From a virus, in IMG/VR virus record IMGVR_UViG_3300027763_002499, positions 26,549 to 90,548 of that record: a stretch of 64,000 bases of DNA. The stretch is one strand, 5' to 3'. A program made the translations under genes and the position numbers. The notes beneath the pieces are model-generated. The model was not told where the DNA came from and made no database searches. It was given only the letters and a program-made list of their open reading frames with translations. Position 1 is the first letter of the stretch. The number at the start of each line of letters is the position of its first letter. Positions 1 to 7,085 of the stretch are shown piece after piece.

Positions 1-50
1 AGTTGAGCCAACTCGCGGATTTGCTTTTGCGTTAAGATTACATTTGTCAT
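1..50 (-). CDS. Partial hypothetical protein (N-terminus only)
   Basis: An ATG at 50-48 is preceded by a good ribosome binding site (AAGGAA, about 5 bases upstream) and opens a frame that runs off the left window edge after 16 residues (begins MTNVILTQKQ). It shares an ATGA stop/start overlap with the gene at 47-280, so it is the next gene of the same operon. Too short to identify. Confidence 0.55.
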   Translation of the reverse strand, partial: MTNVILTQKQIRELAQ

Positions 51-280
51 CGTGTTCCTTTTAGTGTTTCTAGCATAACTTCTTCACTGTGCTCTTGTAA
101 CCAATCTTCTTCGGGTGCAAATGTAGAACACTTTTTTAATTGACGCTCCACTTCCCAAAGAATTTGATAGAGCTTTTGTTTTTGTCCCCACTGGAAGTAC
201 CCATCCATGTAAGGGTCGGTGGCTTTATAGCCTATGCGTTGAATGTCCCAAATGACATCGTTAATGCTTACGTCTTTCAA
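47..280 (-). CDS. Conserved small phage protein, TTG start
   Basis: A 77-aa protein rich in aromatic and charged residues (Trp at 11, 31, 42, 60) with no recognised domain. No ATG or GTG is available at the 5' end; the frame begins at a TTG preceded by GAGG about 6 bases upstream, inside the end of the preceding gene. Both neighbours overlap it, so it is translated as part of the GroES-like operon. Function unknown. Confidence 0.7.
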   Translation of the reverse strand: MKDVSINDVIWDIQRIGYKATDPYMDGYFQWGQKQKLYQILWEVERQLKKCSTFAPEEDWLQEHSEEVMLETLKGTR

Positions 281-443
281 ATAAACCTCGTACTGAGTTA
301 ATAAGGTTAAGGAATCTAGCTTTGAATGGATCGTTAATGATCTGTTCTGCTAGGCTAAGATGTTGTGGACATCGACCTTGCCTCCAGTCGCAAAGAGGAG
401 AATATTCTTGTCTACAGGTTTTACACTTCGTCTGGCTCATCAT
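261..443 (-). CDS. Small Cys-rich protein, zinc-ribbon-like
   Basis: A 60-aa protein whose first 25 residues carry CxxC followed by two further cysteines and a histidine (C7, C10, C18, C25, H28), a spacing compatible with a small zinc-binding knuckle. The remainder is a basic helix ending RRKH. It overlaps the 3' end of the GroES-like gene by 23 bases. Zinc binding is inferred from the cysteine pattern only. Confidence 0.65.
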   Translation of the reverse strand: MMSQTKCKTCRQEYSPLCDWRQGRCPQHLSLAEQIINDPFKARFLNLINSVRGLFERRKH

Positions 444-732
444 CGCTTGCTAATAAGATTTCGTTATTGTCAAGATGGACTAGCTTTAGCTTTTCGCCAT
501 TGTGTTCACATTCAAACTGGCGACTCCATCTACCATGTGCTACTAATACATATTGACCAGGCTGTACCCAATCAATGTCTTCTCCGACTAATTTAACTTT
601 TGCCCAGCGTGGTCGTACTCCATGGTCTTTACCGTTATCCGACTTTAGCACAATACCGCCAGAAGATACACGTTCTCCTAGCCCAAGCAATTCAGCAAGA
701 ATTCTTTTTGGTAATGGTTTAATTTTACTCAT
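421..732 (-). CDS. GroES-like co-chaperonin (T4 gp31-type role)
   Basis: A 103-aa GroES-fold protein. The N-terminal KPLPKRILAELL matches the GroES start strand, residues 20-30 carry the mobile-loop region ending SSGGIVL, and WVQPGQYVL plus the C-terminal LVHLDNNEILLA match the second half of the barrel. Such phage proteins cap the host GroEL ring, often to help fold the capsid protein. No GroEL gene is seen in the window, so it would work with the host chaperonin. A clear RBS (AAAGGAACAAG) precedes the ATG. Confidence 0.85.
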   Translation of the reverse strand: MSKIKPLPKRILAELLGLGERVSSGGIVLKSDNGKDHGVRPRWAKVKLVGEDIDWVQPGQYVLVAHGRWSRQFECEHNGEKLKLVHLDNNEILLASDDEPDEV

Positions 733-1111
733 CTTGTTCCTTTAAGATAACTTCCATACTTCCATCTGAGTATGTGATTTCAATGGCAGGACCTTCGGGT
801 GTATTGACTTCGGATTCTGACACAATTGTCACTGGTTCATTTACTGGAGTAAGGTCTTCGACAACAGGAGCATTTTTTACAGGAGCAATGTTTTCATCTG
901 CTTTTAAACTAACACTTTGTTTCTCGTTAGATTTAATTACAGATGTAGCTCTGGAAATGGTCTGGCTTGGAATTTTAACATTTCCCTTGGCATCTATAAT
1001 GTCTCCACGTGCATTCATTGAGATGTTGCTTACTGCTCTTACATTTCCGTTTTGTTCAACAAACGCGGCCATGTTAAATTCTCGTCCTCGATGTGTTTTA
1101 TATCTGCTCAT
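725..1111 (-). CDS. Hypothetical phage protein with acidic Pro/Val-rich tail
   Basis: A 128-aa protein. The first 45 residues look folded and conserved-like (RGREFNMAAF, NISMNARGDIID), followed by a low-complexity acidic region rich in Pro, Val and Glu (about 75-115) ending in KEQDE. It overlaps both neighbours (ATGA upstream, 8 bases downstream), placing it in the GroES-like operon. No family recognised. Confidence 0.7.
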   Translation of the reverse strand: MSRYKTHRGREFNMAAFVEQNGNVRAVSNISMNARGDIIDAKGNVKIPSQTISRATSVIKSNEKQSVSLKADENIAPVKNAPVVEDLTPVNEPVTIVSESEVNTPEGPAIEITYSDGSMEVILKEQDE

Positions 1112-1578
1112 CTGATAAATTCCTCTATTCCTAAGTTATACTTAATTGGATTAATCTGGTGTAGTCCTACCAAATAAAGTAAAAAGGAACTAACAGAGCT
1201 TCCTCGACCTACACCCCACACAATTTTATTGTCTTTCATTACTTGAACCATGTAAATCATAAAACGCAACATATGAGTTAAGTTACGCTCTTGAAATAAC
1301 TGTAGTTCTAATACAACACGCTCAGCTTCTTCCACTGTTGAAATCTTCTCAGCAAAGAATAAATCTAAATCTAAGTTTTGATAATGCTCGGGCATGGACC
1401 ATTGCGTTACTGCTTCTTCTGGTGCAAGATCAATGCCAGGTGTGAATCTAATGTCAAGACCTAGTTCTTTACATCCGCAGTCATACAATGACATAACCTC
1501 AGGGCTGACAAGTACTGGGCCGCTCTTGTCTTGATAAAGCAATTCAATAAGATCCGAATCGGTCAATTTTACACTCAT
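1108..1578 (-). CDS. Stand-alone DNA polymerase III alpha (DnaE)-like fragment
   Basis: A 156-aa protein whose C-terminal half aligns by eye with the palm entry of bacterial DnaE: VGRGSSVSSF (123-132) corresponds to VGPGRGSGAGS, and INPIKYNLGIEEFIR corresponds to the LDPLEFDLLFERFL segment. In DnaE the catalytic aspartate motif (PDFDxDF) follows about ten residues later; this protein stops before it. So it carries the template-handling segment without the active site and should not polymerise DNA. It could be a conserved accessory fragment or a decayed domain. It starts in a TAATG overlap with the upstream gene. Confidence 0.7.
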   Translation of the reverse strand: MSVKLTDSDLIELLYQDKSGPVLVSPEVMSLYDCGCKELGLDIRFTPGIDLAPEEAVTQWSMPEHYQNLDLDLFFAEKISTVEEAERVVLELQLFQERNLTHMLRFMIYMVQVMKDNKIVWGVGRGSSVSSFLLYLVGLHQINPIKYNLGIEEFIR

Positions 1579-1805
1579 TAGTTAATAATACTATCTTTAA
1601 AAGGATCACTGTCTTTGTCAGAATCCATTTTTCTCTTATAACCCAATTCCCACATAGCATGTTTAATAGCTTCCATATGGGCATACATTTGATTCATAAC
1701 TTCCTGGCTGGCACCAGCTGAATAGGCCGCATTATACTTTTTAGTAATTTCTGCTTGTTTAGTCATTAGTTCATCAAATGTCATTGTATAGTATGGTGCA
1801 AACAT
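1578..1805 (-). CDS. Small helical hypothetical protein
   Basis: A 75-aa protein beginning MFAPYYTMTF, mostly predicted helical with Met, Ala and Lys-rich stretches and an acidic Asp/Lys tail. The ATG at 1805 has an AAGGT ribosome site 6 bases upstream; the frame also extends to a TTG at 1811 that lacks this spacing. It sits directly downstream of the Fe-S carrier gene. Function unknown. Confidence 0.7.
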   Translation of the reverse strand: MFAPYYTMTFDELMTKQAEITKKYNAAYSAGASQEVMNQMYAHMEAIKHAMWELGYKRKMDSDKDSDPFKDSIIN

Positions 1806-1813
1806 AGTCAACC

Positions 1814-2152
1814 TTAAAATGGCATAGAAGGTGAAAAGCTACTGCCACACCCACATGTTGTTTGAGCATTTGGATTATCAATTACAAAGCGACTGCCTGT
1901 AATATCATCTTTAAAATCAATGACTGCTGAGGATAGATATTGCATACTCATTGAATCAACTAGAATCTTAACACCATCTTGTTCTAATTCAAAATCATCT
2001 TCGTTTTTTTCTTCGTCAAATGTAAAGCCGTACTCCATACCGCTACATCCACCACCTTGTACAAAGATACGTAATGGTAAGCTTGCATTGCCCTCATCAA
2101 TGGCAATTTCTCTAACTCTGTTGATTGCTGAATCTGTAATTTTAATTTGCAT
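1814..2152 (-). CDS. A-type iron-sulfur cluster carrier (IscA/ErpA/HesB family)
   Basis: A 112-aa protein with the full A-type signature: C36 in GGGCSGMEY and the C-terminal C100-x-C102 pair (TTCGCGSSF). These three cysteines hold a transferable Fe-S cluster in IscA and ErpA. The length matches the family. It would deliver clusters to Fe-S apo-proteins in the cytoplasm; the window encodes ten radical SAM enzymes that each need at least one [4Fe-4S] cluster, an attractive client set (inference). RBS AAGG 8 bases before the ATG. Confidence 0.9.
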   Translation of the reverse strand: MQIKITDSAINRVREIAIDEGNASLPLRIFVQGGGCSGMEYGFTFDEEKNEDDFELEQDGVKILVDSMSMQYLSSAVIDFKDDITGSRFVIDNPNAQTTCGCGSSFSPSMPF

Positions 2153-2153
2153 A

Positions 2154-2360
2154 TTATGACCTTAGAATAATTTCAATTATCTCTTCTTTTTTCTTACGAC
2201 TGTTAAACACAATAGAGTGCTGATGTCCGTAAGCAATTACTTCTTTTTTAGTTAGCTGACTGAGGTACTCAGCATTGTGCATTGGCCTTACGACTAAAGT
2301 ATCACTGGTGATAGCTTTATCGTTGTCAATTTGCTTGCCTAAAAAAGATTTAATTGACAT
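2154..2360 (-). CDS. Small basic protein with SAP/HeH-like helix pair
   Basis: A 68-aa protein; the C-terminal 32 residues ([10 protein letters not shown] onward to EIIEIIL) have the helix-extended-loop-helix pattern of SAP, HeH or Rho-N modules, which often bind nucleic acid. The N-terminal half is unassigned. It overlaps the upstream gene by 11 bases and ends just before the Fe-S carrier. The fold assignment is by pattern only. Confidence 0.65.
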   Translation of the reverse strand: MSIKSFLGKQIDNDKAITSDTLVVRPMHNAEYLSQLTKKEVIAYGHQHSIVFNSRKKKEEIIEIILRS

Positions 2361-2619
2361 TTATATGTTCCCCATATATTAATTTAGCAAAAATAGCATC
2401 ATGCTCTTGCTCGAACAACATATAAGGCTTAGATTCTTGGTTAGGTCCTGCTTCAAACGCCCAGCCGCTCCAACCATGTGACTTTTCAACACAATCATCA
2501 ATCATGAGCCCGGGAATTCCATCACCCTCTAGCTGTATAGCCCATACCTGGCTTGGTTTATCAGAGTCAAGTACAGAAAACACTTGATAGAAGCTGGATA
2601 ATGGCACGTTCTTGATCAC
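2350..2619 (-). CDS. Hypothetical protein, GTG start coupled to QueD stop
   Basis: An 89-aa protein of unknown function (Trp, Gly and acidic residues, no motif recognised). The chosen GTG at 2619-2617 overlaps the QueD-like stop as GTGA and has GAGGA 9 bases upstream; an in-frame GTG at 2640 is possible but has no better site. Tight coupling suggests co-translation with the QueD-like gene. Confidence 0.65.
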   Translation of the reverse strand: MIKNVPLSSFYQVFSVLDSDKPSQVWAIQLEGDGIPGLMIDDCVEKSHGWSGWAFEAGPNQESKPYMLFEQEHDAIFAKLIYGEHINVN

Positions 2620-3119
2620 GCAAACAAGTCCTCGTTCCACTCGCGATGGCCTTCGCGGAAAGCCATATTACTTTGTGTTTCTCTAACTTCAACCCGATAG
2701 CACCACAAGCGAGCCGCTTCACCTGGTCCCCACATCTCAGGAATATAAACTCCGTTAACATATTTGTACAACATGTCACTGAGACCTTCACAGCCTAATT
2801 TAGGAAGCACAACTACTTTTGCCATCTTCTTTTCTACTAACAAATTGTATGTTTCCATTTCCGGATCATCTTGCGCTACAATAAGTGTATGATCAAACTG
2901 GTCTTCTAACGTCTTTTTAAGTTCTTTAAGTCCTCCATAGTCTGCCGCCCAGTTACGAACGTCCAGATCATTGGTTCCGAAATAGAACTTCATGCTAAAT
3001 GAATAGCCGTGGATTAGATTGCAATGGCTATCTGCTCTCCACTGTCGGTAAGCGCATGGAAATGCGTCATGGTACTCTTTTGTACTTGTGTATTTGTATA
3101 CAACTGGTTGTAATGCCAT
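2616..3119 (-). CDS. QueD-like 6-carboxytetrahydropterin synthase family protein
   Basis: A 167-aa PTPS/QueD-fold protein. C33 and H37 (SHCNLIHGYS), the DHT catalytic segment (76-78), the CEGLSD segment and RVEVRETQSN near the C-terminus match the family. QueD makes carboxytetrahydropterin in the preQ0/queuosine pathway; phages use this route for tRNA or for 7-deazaguanine DNA modification. Two usual zinc-ligand positions read Tyr here (Y24 in CAYRQW and Y39 in HGYS), so the metal site may differ. No QueC, QueE or QueF partner was recognised in the window. A -10 TATAAT lies 18 bases before the ATG, with RBS AGGAGAATAAG. Confidence 0.75.
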   Translation of the reverse strand: MALQPVVYKYTSTKEYHDAFPCAYRQWRADSHCNLIHGYSFSMKFYFGTNDLDVRNWAADYGGLKELKKTLEDQFDHTLIVAQDDPEMETYNLLVEKKMAKVVVLPKLGCEGLSDMLYKYVNGVYIPEMWGPGEAARLWCYRVEVRETQSNMAFREGHREWNEDLFA

Positions 3120-3137
3120 CTTATTCTCCTATGTTAA

Positions 3138-3143
3138 ATTATA
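3138..3143 (-). promoter_or_regulatory. Possible -10 element upstream of QueD-like gene
   Basis: A perfect TATAAT on the minus strand 18 bases before the ATG at 3119. No good -35 box lies 16-18 bases upstream (best is TACAAA), so this is a weaker candidate than the other promoters listed here. Confidence 0.35.
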
Positions 3144-3203
3144 GCATAGGCTTGCAGAATTTGTATAGCGGGATGAATGCCAGAAAGGCCGCTGTCATAT
3201 TTA

Positions 3204-3788
3204 TTAACGATTTCTTAGTTCGTTAATACCTAATGCTTTAAATGCTCGCTGAACGCCAACCAACTGACTCCAACAATCCCAAAGTGCGTGGTGAGCGGCT
3301 CCCTGTGGTCGTTCAAGTCCTGGTACAAGTGCATATAAAGTTCGTGCATCACGGGCTTGCCAGTAGTTCCAAGCAACTCCACGTTTTAATTCTCTACTAA
3401 AGTGTTCAAGTATGTTCAAGTCAAATCCAGTGCCATTGGCCCATATTGCATCAATGCCTCCACACCACTTGTGAAAGTCTCGCAAAACATCTTGTATACT
3501 GTGCCTATCATCTTCAGCAAATGCTTCTGCTCTAACTTCTTCGTTTTGGTTACCCCACCATGCTAATGTGGCATCATCAATAACATGATCTAATCCTTCA
3601 AAACTTTCAAAGCTAACACGACGATAAAATGTATCCATAGTCTCCATTGGATTATCTGTGTCATCTGCAAAAGGGTTAAAACGAATTGCGCCAATAGTAA
3701 GCATTAAACTATTTGGCTTTGTACCAAGTGTCTCCAAGTCAACCATAACGTGATTGCCCGGCGCTCGGATGTTCATTTCATTTGCCAT
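3204..3788 (-). CDS. DEDD-family 3'-5' exonuclease (DexA / Rv2179c-like)
   Basis: A 194-aa exonuclease of the DnaQ-like superfamily. ExoI motif VMVDLETLGT gives D17 and E19; ExoII is WANGTGFDLNIL (around 115-126); ExoIII is AHHALWDCWSQ (around 165-175), supplying the last His and Asp. Length and motif spacing suit the Rv2179c/DexA group. T4 DexA degrades single-stranded ends and host DNA; a similar role or RNA trimming is plausible. It starts inside the upstream 59-aa gene (11-base overlap). Confidence 0.85.
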   Translation of the reverse strand: MANEMNIRAPGNHVMVDLETLGTKPNSLMLTIGAIRFNPFADDTDNPMETMDTFYRRVSFESFEGLDHVIDDATLAWWGNQNEEVRAEAFAEDDRHSIQDVLRDFHKWCGGIDAIWANGTGFDLNILEHFSRELKRGVAWNYWQARDARTLYALVPGLERPQGAAHHALWDCWSQLVGVQRAFKALGINELRNR

Positions 3789-3957
3789 TGGTAACTTCCA
3801 GTTTCTTTAATGACCAAGTGCCATTTTTGTTGTCAATCCACTCTAAGGTATCACCTTCTGCCCATCCTGTTTCTTTAAGAAAATCTTCTGGAAATGGCAA
3901 TATAAGCTCTTCCGGATTATCCGGATTCTCTTCAACAGTGATGGTCCACGATTTCAT
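3778..3957 (-). CDS. AbrB/MazE-like small protein
   Basis: A 59-aa gene: MKSWTITVEE at the start, then LPFPEDFLKETGWAEGDTL and NGTWSLKKLE, the swapped-hairpin pattern seen in SpoVT/AbrB and MazE-like proteins (strand, helix with GW.EGD, strand). Such proteins bind DNA or act as antitoxins; no toxin neighbour is visible. It overlaps the gene above by ATGA and the exonuclease start below by 11 bases. Confidence 0.7.
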   Translation of the reverse strand: MKSWTITVEENPDNPEELILPFPEDFLKETGWAEGDTLEWIDNKNGTWSLKKLEVTNGK

Positions 3958-4175
3958 TTTATGTTGTTTCCGTTAAAGTCTTTTGTTGCAAGCATGTCGG
4001 GAATTTGAGTAGACATAGCTTCTAGTTCAAATCGATTAGGATAGTGTCGCATTATCCAACGAGCTCGTTCTCGAATTTGTCCTGGCACCCGAGGAGTAAC
4101 CTGCGGAATAAGTAAATCTTCAATAAGACGCATGCCTTCAAGCATAGCGCGATAGCGTTCATCTGGCATTGTCAT
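3954..4175 (-). CDS. BPSL0761-like conserved protein
   Basis: A 73-aa protein opening MTMPDERYRA and containing RERARWIMRHYPNRFELE, closely resembling the BPSL0761 family of small proteins (MTMPDERTRA..., LRHYP) known mainly from betaproteobacteria and their phages. Function is unknown. It has ATGA overlaps with both neighbours and RBS GAGGA. It is one of the few hints about host range in the window. Confidence 0.65.
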   Translation of the reverse strand: MTMPDERYRAMLEGMRLIEDLLIPQVTPRVPGQIRERARWIMRHYPNRFELEAMSTQIPDMLATKDFNGNNIK

Positions 4176-4345
4176 TGTTCAATCCTCGTTTCAGGCACAT
4201 CTGGCCTACTTATACAAAATTCACATTTTGGGTCATTACATGTTGACTCCAACCACTTATTGCAAGATTTACAGTAATAGGCATCATACTTTTCTGAATA
4301 TGATTTCTTTTCATTGCACCTACAGTAATTTGTATTCAAGTCCAC
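4172..4345 (-). CDS. Small zinc-knuckle protein, GTG start
   Basis: A 57-aa protein with two cysteine clusters: YCRC near the N-terminus and YCKSCNKWLE...CNDPKCEFC in the middle. Eight cysteines in CxC and CxxC pairs suggest a two-zinc ribbon. It starts with GTG overlapping the end of the 279-aa gene and ends in an ATGA overlap with the next. Zinc binding is inferred. Confidence 0.7.
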   Translation of the reverse strand: MDLNTNYCRCNEKKSYSEKYDAYYCKSCNKWLESTCNDPKCEFCISRPDVPETRIEQ

Positions 4346-5175
4346 AGCGAATCTCTTGCCTTAATAAGTCGAATCATCATAGCTTCATCTTCTTTTTCAT
4401 AAGCGGCTTCAATTTTTTGTAGCAACTTATGAGCCTTGTCACTCATCTTTTTAAGTTCAGGTGTTTTGTCACTGCTAAAACTCAACTTGCCACCATTGGC
4501 AATGCGACTTGCTTCGCAATACTCAGTCCAACCACTAGCATCATACGGATCTGGACGATTACGATATGTAACAGTCCACCATGTGTATAGCTCTTTAATC
4601 TCTTGAGCACGAACTGCCTGTAGCGTGGGCTTACCATATTCGGGATGATCAGGCTCCAGCCAATCGCTGTTGGTTAAAGTCATTGCCCAATCGAGATGAT
4701 CTAAACCTGCTTGAGGGCAACGCCATGTTCTCCAACGGAACCAGCCACTGGCCCAAAATGGAGGATTATACTTGGCACGAGCTTGTTCGTCGCCCCAAGC
4801 AATATGACTCCATGCAGTTTCTATCTCAACAAAGTCCACAAGCTCATTGAATAAGCAAGGTAAAAAGCGGTTCCCTACGTCTTGCCACTGGCCAGGTTTA
4901 ATATCTCGGGGATGAGCGGTAAGACCATGAGTGCGACTAACCCAACGGTTGTTAATGTAGTACTTGATATCATAAATTTTCCTTACAGGCCATGTTACAA
5001 AATCCTGGATATGTCCAAGTCCCTCTTCTGCCAACCAGTAGCGGAAGTTGTGCTTCATCTGTGCCCGAGTAGTCCAGTCATCCCATTCTTCAGCTGTGCC
5101 TGCACTTAATTTCTTAGTGCCGCGAAGCCAATCTGCAAAAGGACTGCATGACCAGTAATGTGTGTGATGTGCCAT
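4336..5175 (-). CDS. Trp-rich conserved phage protein of unknown function
   Basis: A 279-aa protein with very high Trp content (about 20 Trp), many Tyr and His, and no recognised domain. Blocks such as FWASGWFRWRTWRCPQ and ELYTWWTV look conserved-like. The last 50 residues form a charged helix. It follows the dCMP deaminase gene directly (TAAATG), so it shares that promoter. Intracellular phage protein of unknown role. Confidence 0.65.
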   Translation of the reverse strand: MAHHTHYWSCSPFADWLRGTKKLSAGTAEEWDDWTTRAQMKHNFRYWLAEEGLGHIQDFVTWPVRKIYDIKYYINNRWVSRTHGLTAHPRDIKPGQWQDVGNRFLPCLFNELVDFVEIETAWSHIAWGDEQARAKYNPPFWASGWFRWRTWRCPQAGLDHLDWAMTLTNSDWLEPDHPEYGKPTLQAVRAQEIKELYTWWTVTYRNRPDPYDASGWTEYCEASRIANGGKLSFSSDKTPELKKMSDKAHKLLQKIEAAYEKEDEAMMIRLIKARDSLWT

Positions 5176-5640
5176 TTATTCTTCTACCTTGTTAATTGTA
5201 ATTCCTGCTTGCTTTAAAAATACAATGCCGGCTTCACTTCTATAATTATCCCGATAAAACACCTGTTTAATACCACTTTGGTATATCAATTTAGCACATT
5301 CAATACAAGGTGCATGGGTAACAAAGATTACTGCATTTTCAGATGACTCTGGACTACGTGCTACCTTTGCAATGGCATTTGCTTCTGCATGAAGAACTTC
5401 AGGTTTGGTTACCAGTTCTCCTGTCTTGACTAGTATAGAACCAACACCATACTCGGGCTGGATTTCAGTTACTTCATCTTCACAGTTGTTGTCCCAACCA
5501 CTGGGCATTCCATTATAACCAATGCTAATGATCCTGTCATCTTTAACTACAATAGCACCCACTTGCAGTCGTCTAGCTGTGCTGAGACGGGCATAAGTAC
5601 CTGCCACTTCCATGTGTGCTTTGATGTATTTGGGTTTCAT
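5176..5640 (-). CDS. Deoxycytidylate (dCMP) deaminase
   Basis: A 154-aa zinc-dependent dCMP deaminase (ComEB / T4 Cd family). The zinc and proton-shuttle motif HAE is at 84-86 and PCIEC at 111-115 supplies C112 and C115. The N-terminal half (ARRLQVGAIVV, GYNGMPSGWDN) matches substrate-binding loops. It converts dCMP to dUMP, feeding dTMP synthesis during phage replication. The ATG lies only 6 bases after a -10 box, so the mRNA is probably leaderless at this gene. Confidence 0.92.
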   Translation of the reverse strand: MKPKYIKAHMEVAGTYARLSTARRLQVGAIVVKDDRIISIGYNGMPSGWDNNCEDEVTEIQPEYGVGSILVKTGELVTKPEVLHAEANAIAKVARSPESSENAVIFVTHAPCIECAKLIYQSGIKQVFYRDNYRSEAGIVFLKQAGITINKVEE

Positions 5641-5646
5641 ACGATA

Positions 5647-5675
5647 AGTATAACACTAGTTCTGACTAATGTCAA
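5647..5675 (-). promoter_or_regulatory. Sigma70-type promoter for the dCMP deaminase operon
   Basis: TTGACA (5675-5670), 17-bp spacer, TATACT (5652-5647). The ATG at 5640 begins 6 bases after the -10 box with no Shine-Dalgarno sequence, predicting a leaderless transcript. Confidence 0.8.
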
Positions 5676-5694
5676 CGGTAAAAGGGAATTTTGA

Positions 5695-6261
5695 ATGATT
5701 GTTTATATCCACGGCGCTAGTGCTACAGGTGAAAGTTTCAATTACATTCGCCAAAACATCAAAATTAAGGACCTTGTACTAGAATACTCGAGTTCAAGTG
5801 GTTTTGAAAACAATTTAATTAAAATGGAAAAGTCCATTGAATCATGTGACAAGATATTTTTTATTGCACATAGTTTAGGTGGAATATATGCGCTTCATTT
5901 GGCAAATCGTTTTGCAGGTGAAGTATTGGGTGGTGTTACTCTTAGTACACCATATGGCGGCTGTATTCAAGCCGATTATGCAAAATACTTCCTGCCATTT
6001 AGCAGACTCATGCGTGACATTGGCACAATGAGTCGCCCAATGAGTGATGTAGCAAAAATTCCAGCCCCTAACAATTGGACCAACATTGTCACCACTGTAG
6101 GCAAGAGTCCTTGGATACTTGAACCAAACGATGGTGTTGTTACAATTGATAGTATGCGGGCCAGGCAAGACATAGAACTAATTGAAATGTCACTAAACCA
6201 TTACGAAGTTGTGTTGAGCAATGATGTAATTAAAATAATCAAAGACCGAATAAAAAATTAA
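5695..6261 (+). CDS. Alpha/beta hydrolase (lipase/esterase-like)
   Basis: A 188-aa alpha/beta hydrolase with the N-terminal MIVYIHGASATG (oxyanion strand and loop), nucleophile elbow AHSLGG (Ser about 60), an acidic residue in EPNDGVV and a late His in SLNHYEVV, giving a complete Ser-Asp-His triad. Substrate unknown. It lies on the opposite strand to its neighbours, with RBS AGGG and a stop codon overlapping that of the converging gene (6258-6261), as expected of an inserted accessory gene. Confidence 0.8.
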   Translation: MIVYIHGASATGESFNYIRQNIKIKDLVLEYSSSSGFENNLIKMEKSIESCDKIFFIAHSLGGIYALHLANRFAGEVLGGVTLSTPYGGCIQADYAKYFLPFSRLMRDIGTMSRPMSDVAKIPAPNNWTNIVTTVGKSPWILEPNDGVVTIDSMRARQDIELIEMSLNHYEVVLSNDVIKIIKDRIKN

Positions 6262-6587
6262 ACAATCACTGACTTTTCTTTGGCATACTTGAACAGATTT
6301 GTGCCCTTCTCTCTGACCGAATCTGCTACCACTTGTGGAGAGTCTGTCCACATCTCACGCATGTCTTCGTACGTGAAATCATCTTCTGTATCATATGCCC
6401 ATACTTCAGGAAAGCGTTGGTGATTAGCCTTGGCTCGCATGATCATCATGTTAACACGTTGACCTGCATGATCTTTTGGTTTCTTACCTGACAATATTGC
6501 TAACATGTCTTCCCCTTTAAGATCATCCCAAGGAATAAGGGTGTCAACTCCCAGTGTATCAAATAACACAATCCATTGTTTAGCCAC
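6258..6587 (-). CDS. Hypothetical phage protein, GTG start
   Basis: A 109-aa protein (MAKQWIVLFD...) with several Trp and acidic residues; no motif recognised. The chosen GTG at 6587 has AAAGG 8 bases upstream; an in-frame GTG at 6596 is also possible. It overlaps the upstream gene, and its stop interlocks with the stop of the converging plus-strand hydrolase gene. Confidence 0.6.
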   Translation of the reverse strand: MAKQWIVLFDTLGVDTLIPWDDLKGEDMLAILSGKKPKDHAGQRVNMMIMRAKANHQRFPEVWAYDTEDDFTYEDMREMWTDSPQVVADSVREKGTNLFKYAKEKSVIV

Positions 6588-6774
6588 GGATTTCACCTTT
6601 TAAAATTCTAAGAGCCCTTTCTAGATTCTCTACTGTTGGTTCAACCATTCTCATGAGTGTATTTTCTGTAGACTCATCAAACACAGACAATGAAACTTTG
6701 TCATTTGACTTGTCTTGGATCAACAATAAAGCTTTGCGATCTAATTCGGTTATCTTAAAAACAGTGTAAATCAT
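6580..6774 (-). CDS. Small hypothetical phage protein
   Basis: A 64-aa acidic/charged protein (MIYTVFKITE...) with an apparent beta-alpha layout and no recognised family. Starts in an ATGA overlap with the upstream membrane protein gene. Confidence 0.6.
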   Translation of the reverse strand: MIYTVFKITELDRKALLLIQDKSNDKVSLSVFDESTENTLMRMVEPTVENLERALRILKGEIRG

Positions 6775-7085
6775 TTTAATAATACCTCATCATCTTTTAC
6801 AAGAATACCCTTTGCTCCAGGAAACCTTTTACCAAAGTTTTCATTTAATTCATCAAATGTGTTACCTTGACAAACAAATTCATTGTTTGTTGCGTTATAT
6901 GCAAATTGAATGCCATTGTGTTCTTCAATCTTGAGAAAAATAAACTTATTCCTTAAGTCTTCAATCTGTGCTTCAACTTCGTCTTGCATCTTTTTAAAAT
7001 GCCAATTTGTCCAGAATATAAATATCCTCAGCAATAGAATGGAACCTAAAAAAATCAGTAGAATGTTGTCAGTATTATTAAGCAT
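6771..7085 (-). CDS. Single-pass membrane protein
   Basis: A 104-aa protein starting MLNNTDNILL, with one hydrophobic segment at about 6-25 (ILLIFLGSILLLRIFIFW) then a charged coiled-coil-like stretch and a soluble C-terminal domain. The ATG at 7085 overlaps the end of the upstream gene and has AAGG upstream; the frame runs further to 7115, but those residues overlap the neighbour's 9-bp repeats. Probably an inner-membrane protein of unknown role. Confidence 0.6.
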   Translation of the reverse strand: MLNNTDNILLIFLGSILLLRIFIFWTNWHFKKMQDEVEAQIEDLRNKFIFLKIEEHNGIQFAYNATNNEFVCQGNTFDELNENFGKRFPGAKGILVKDDEVLLK

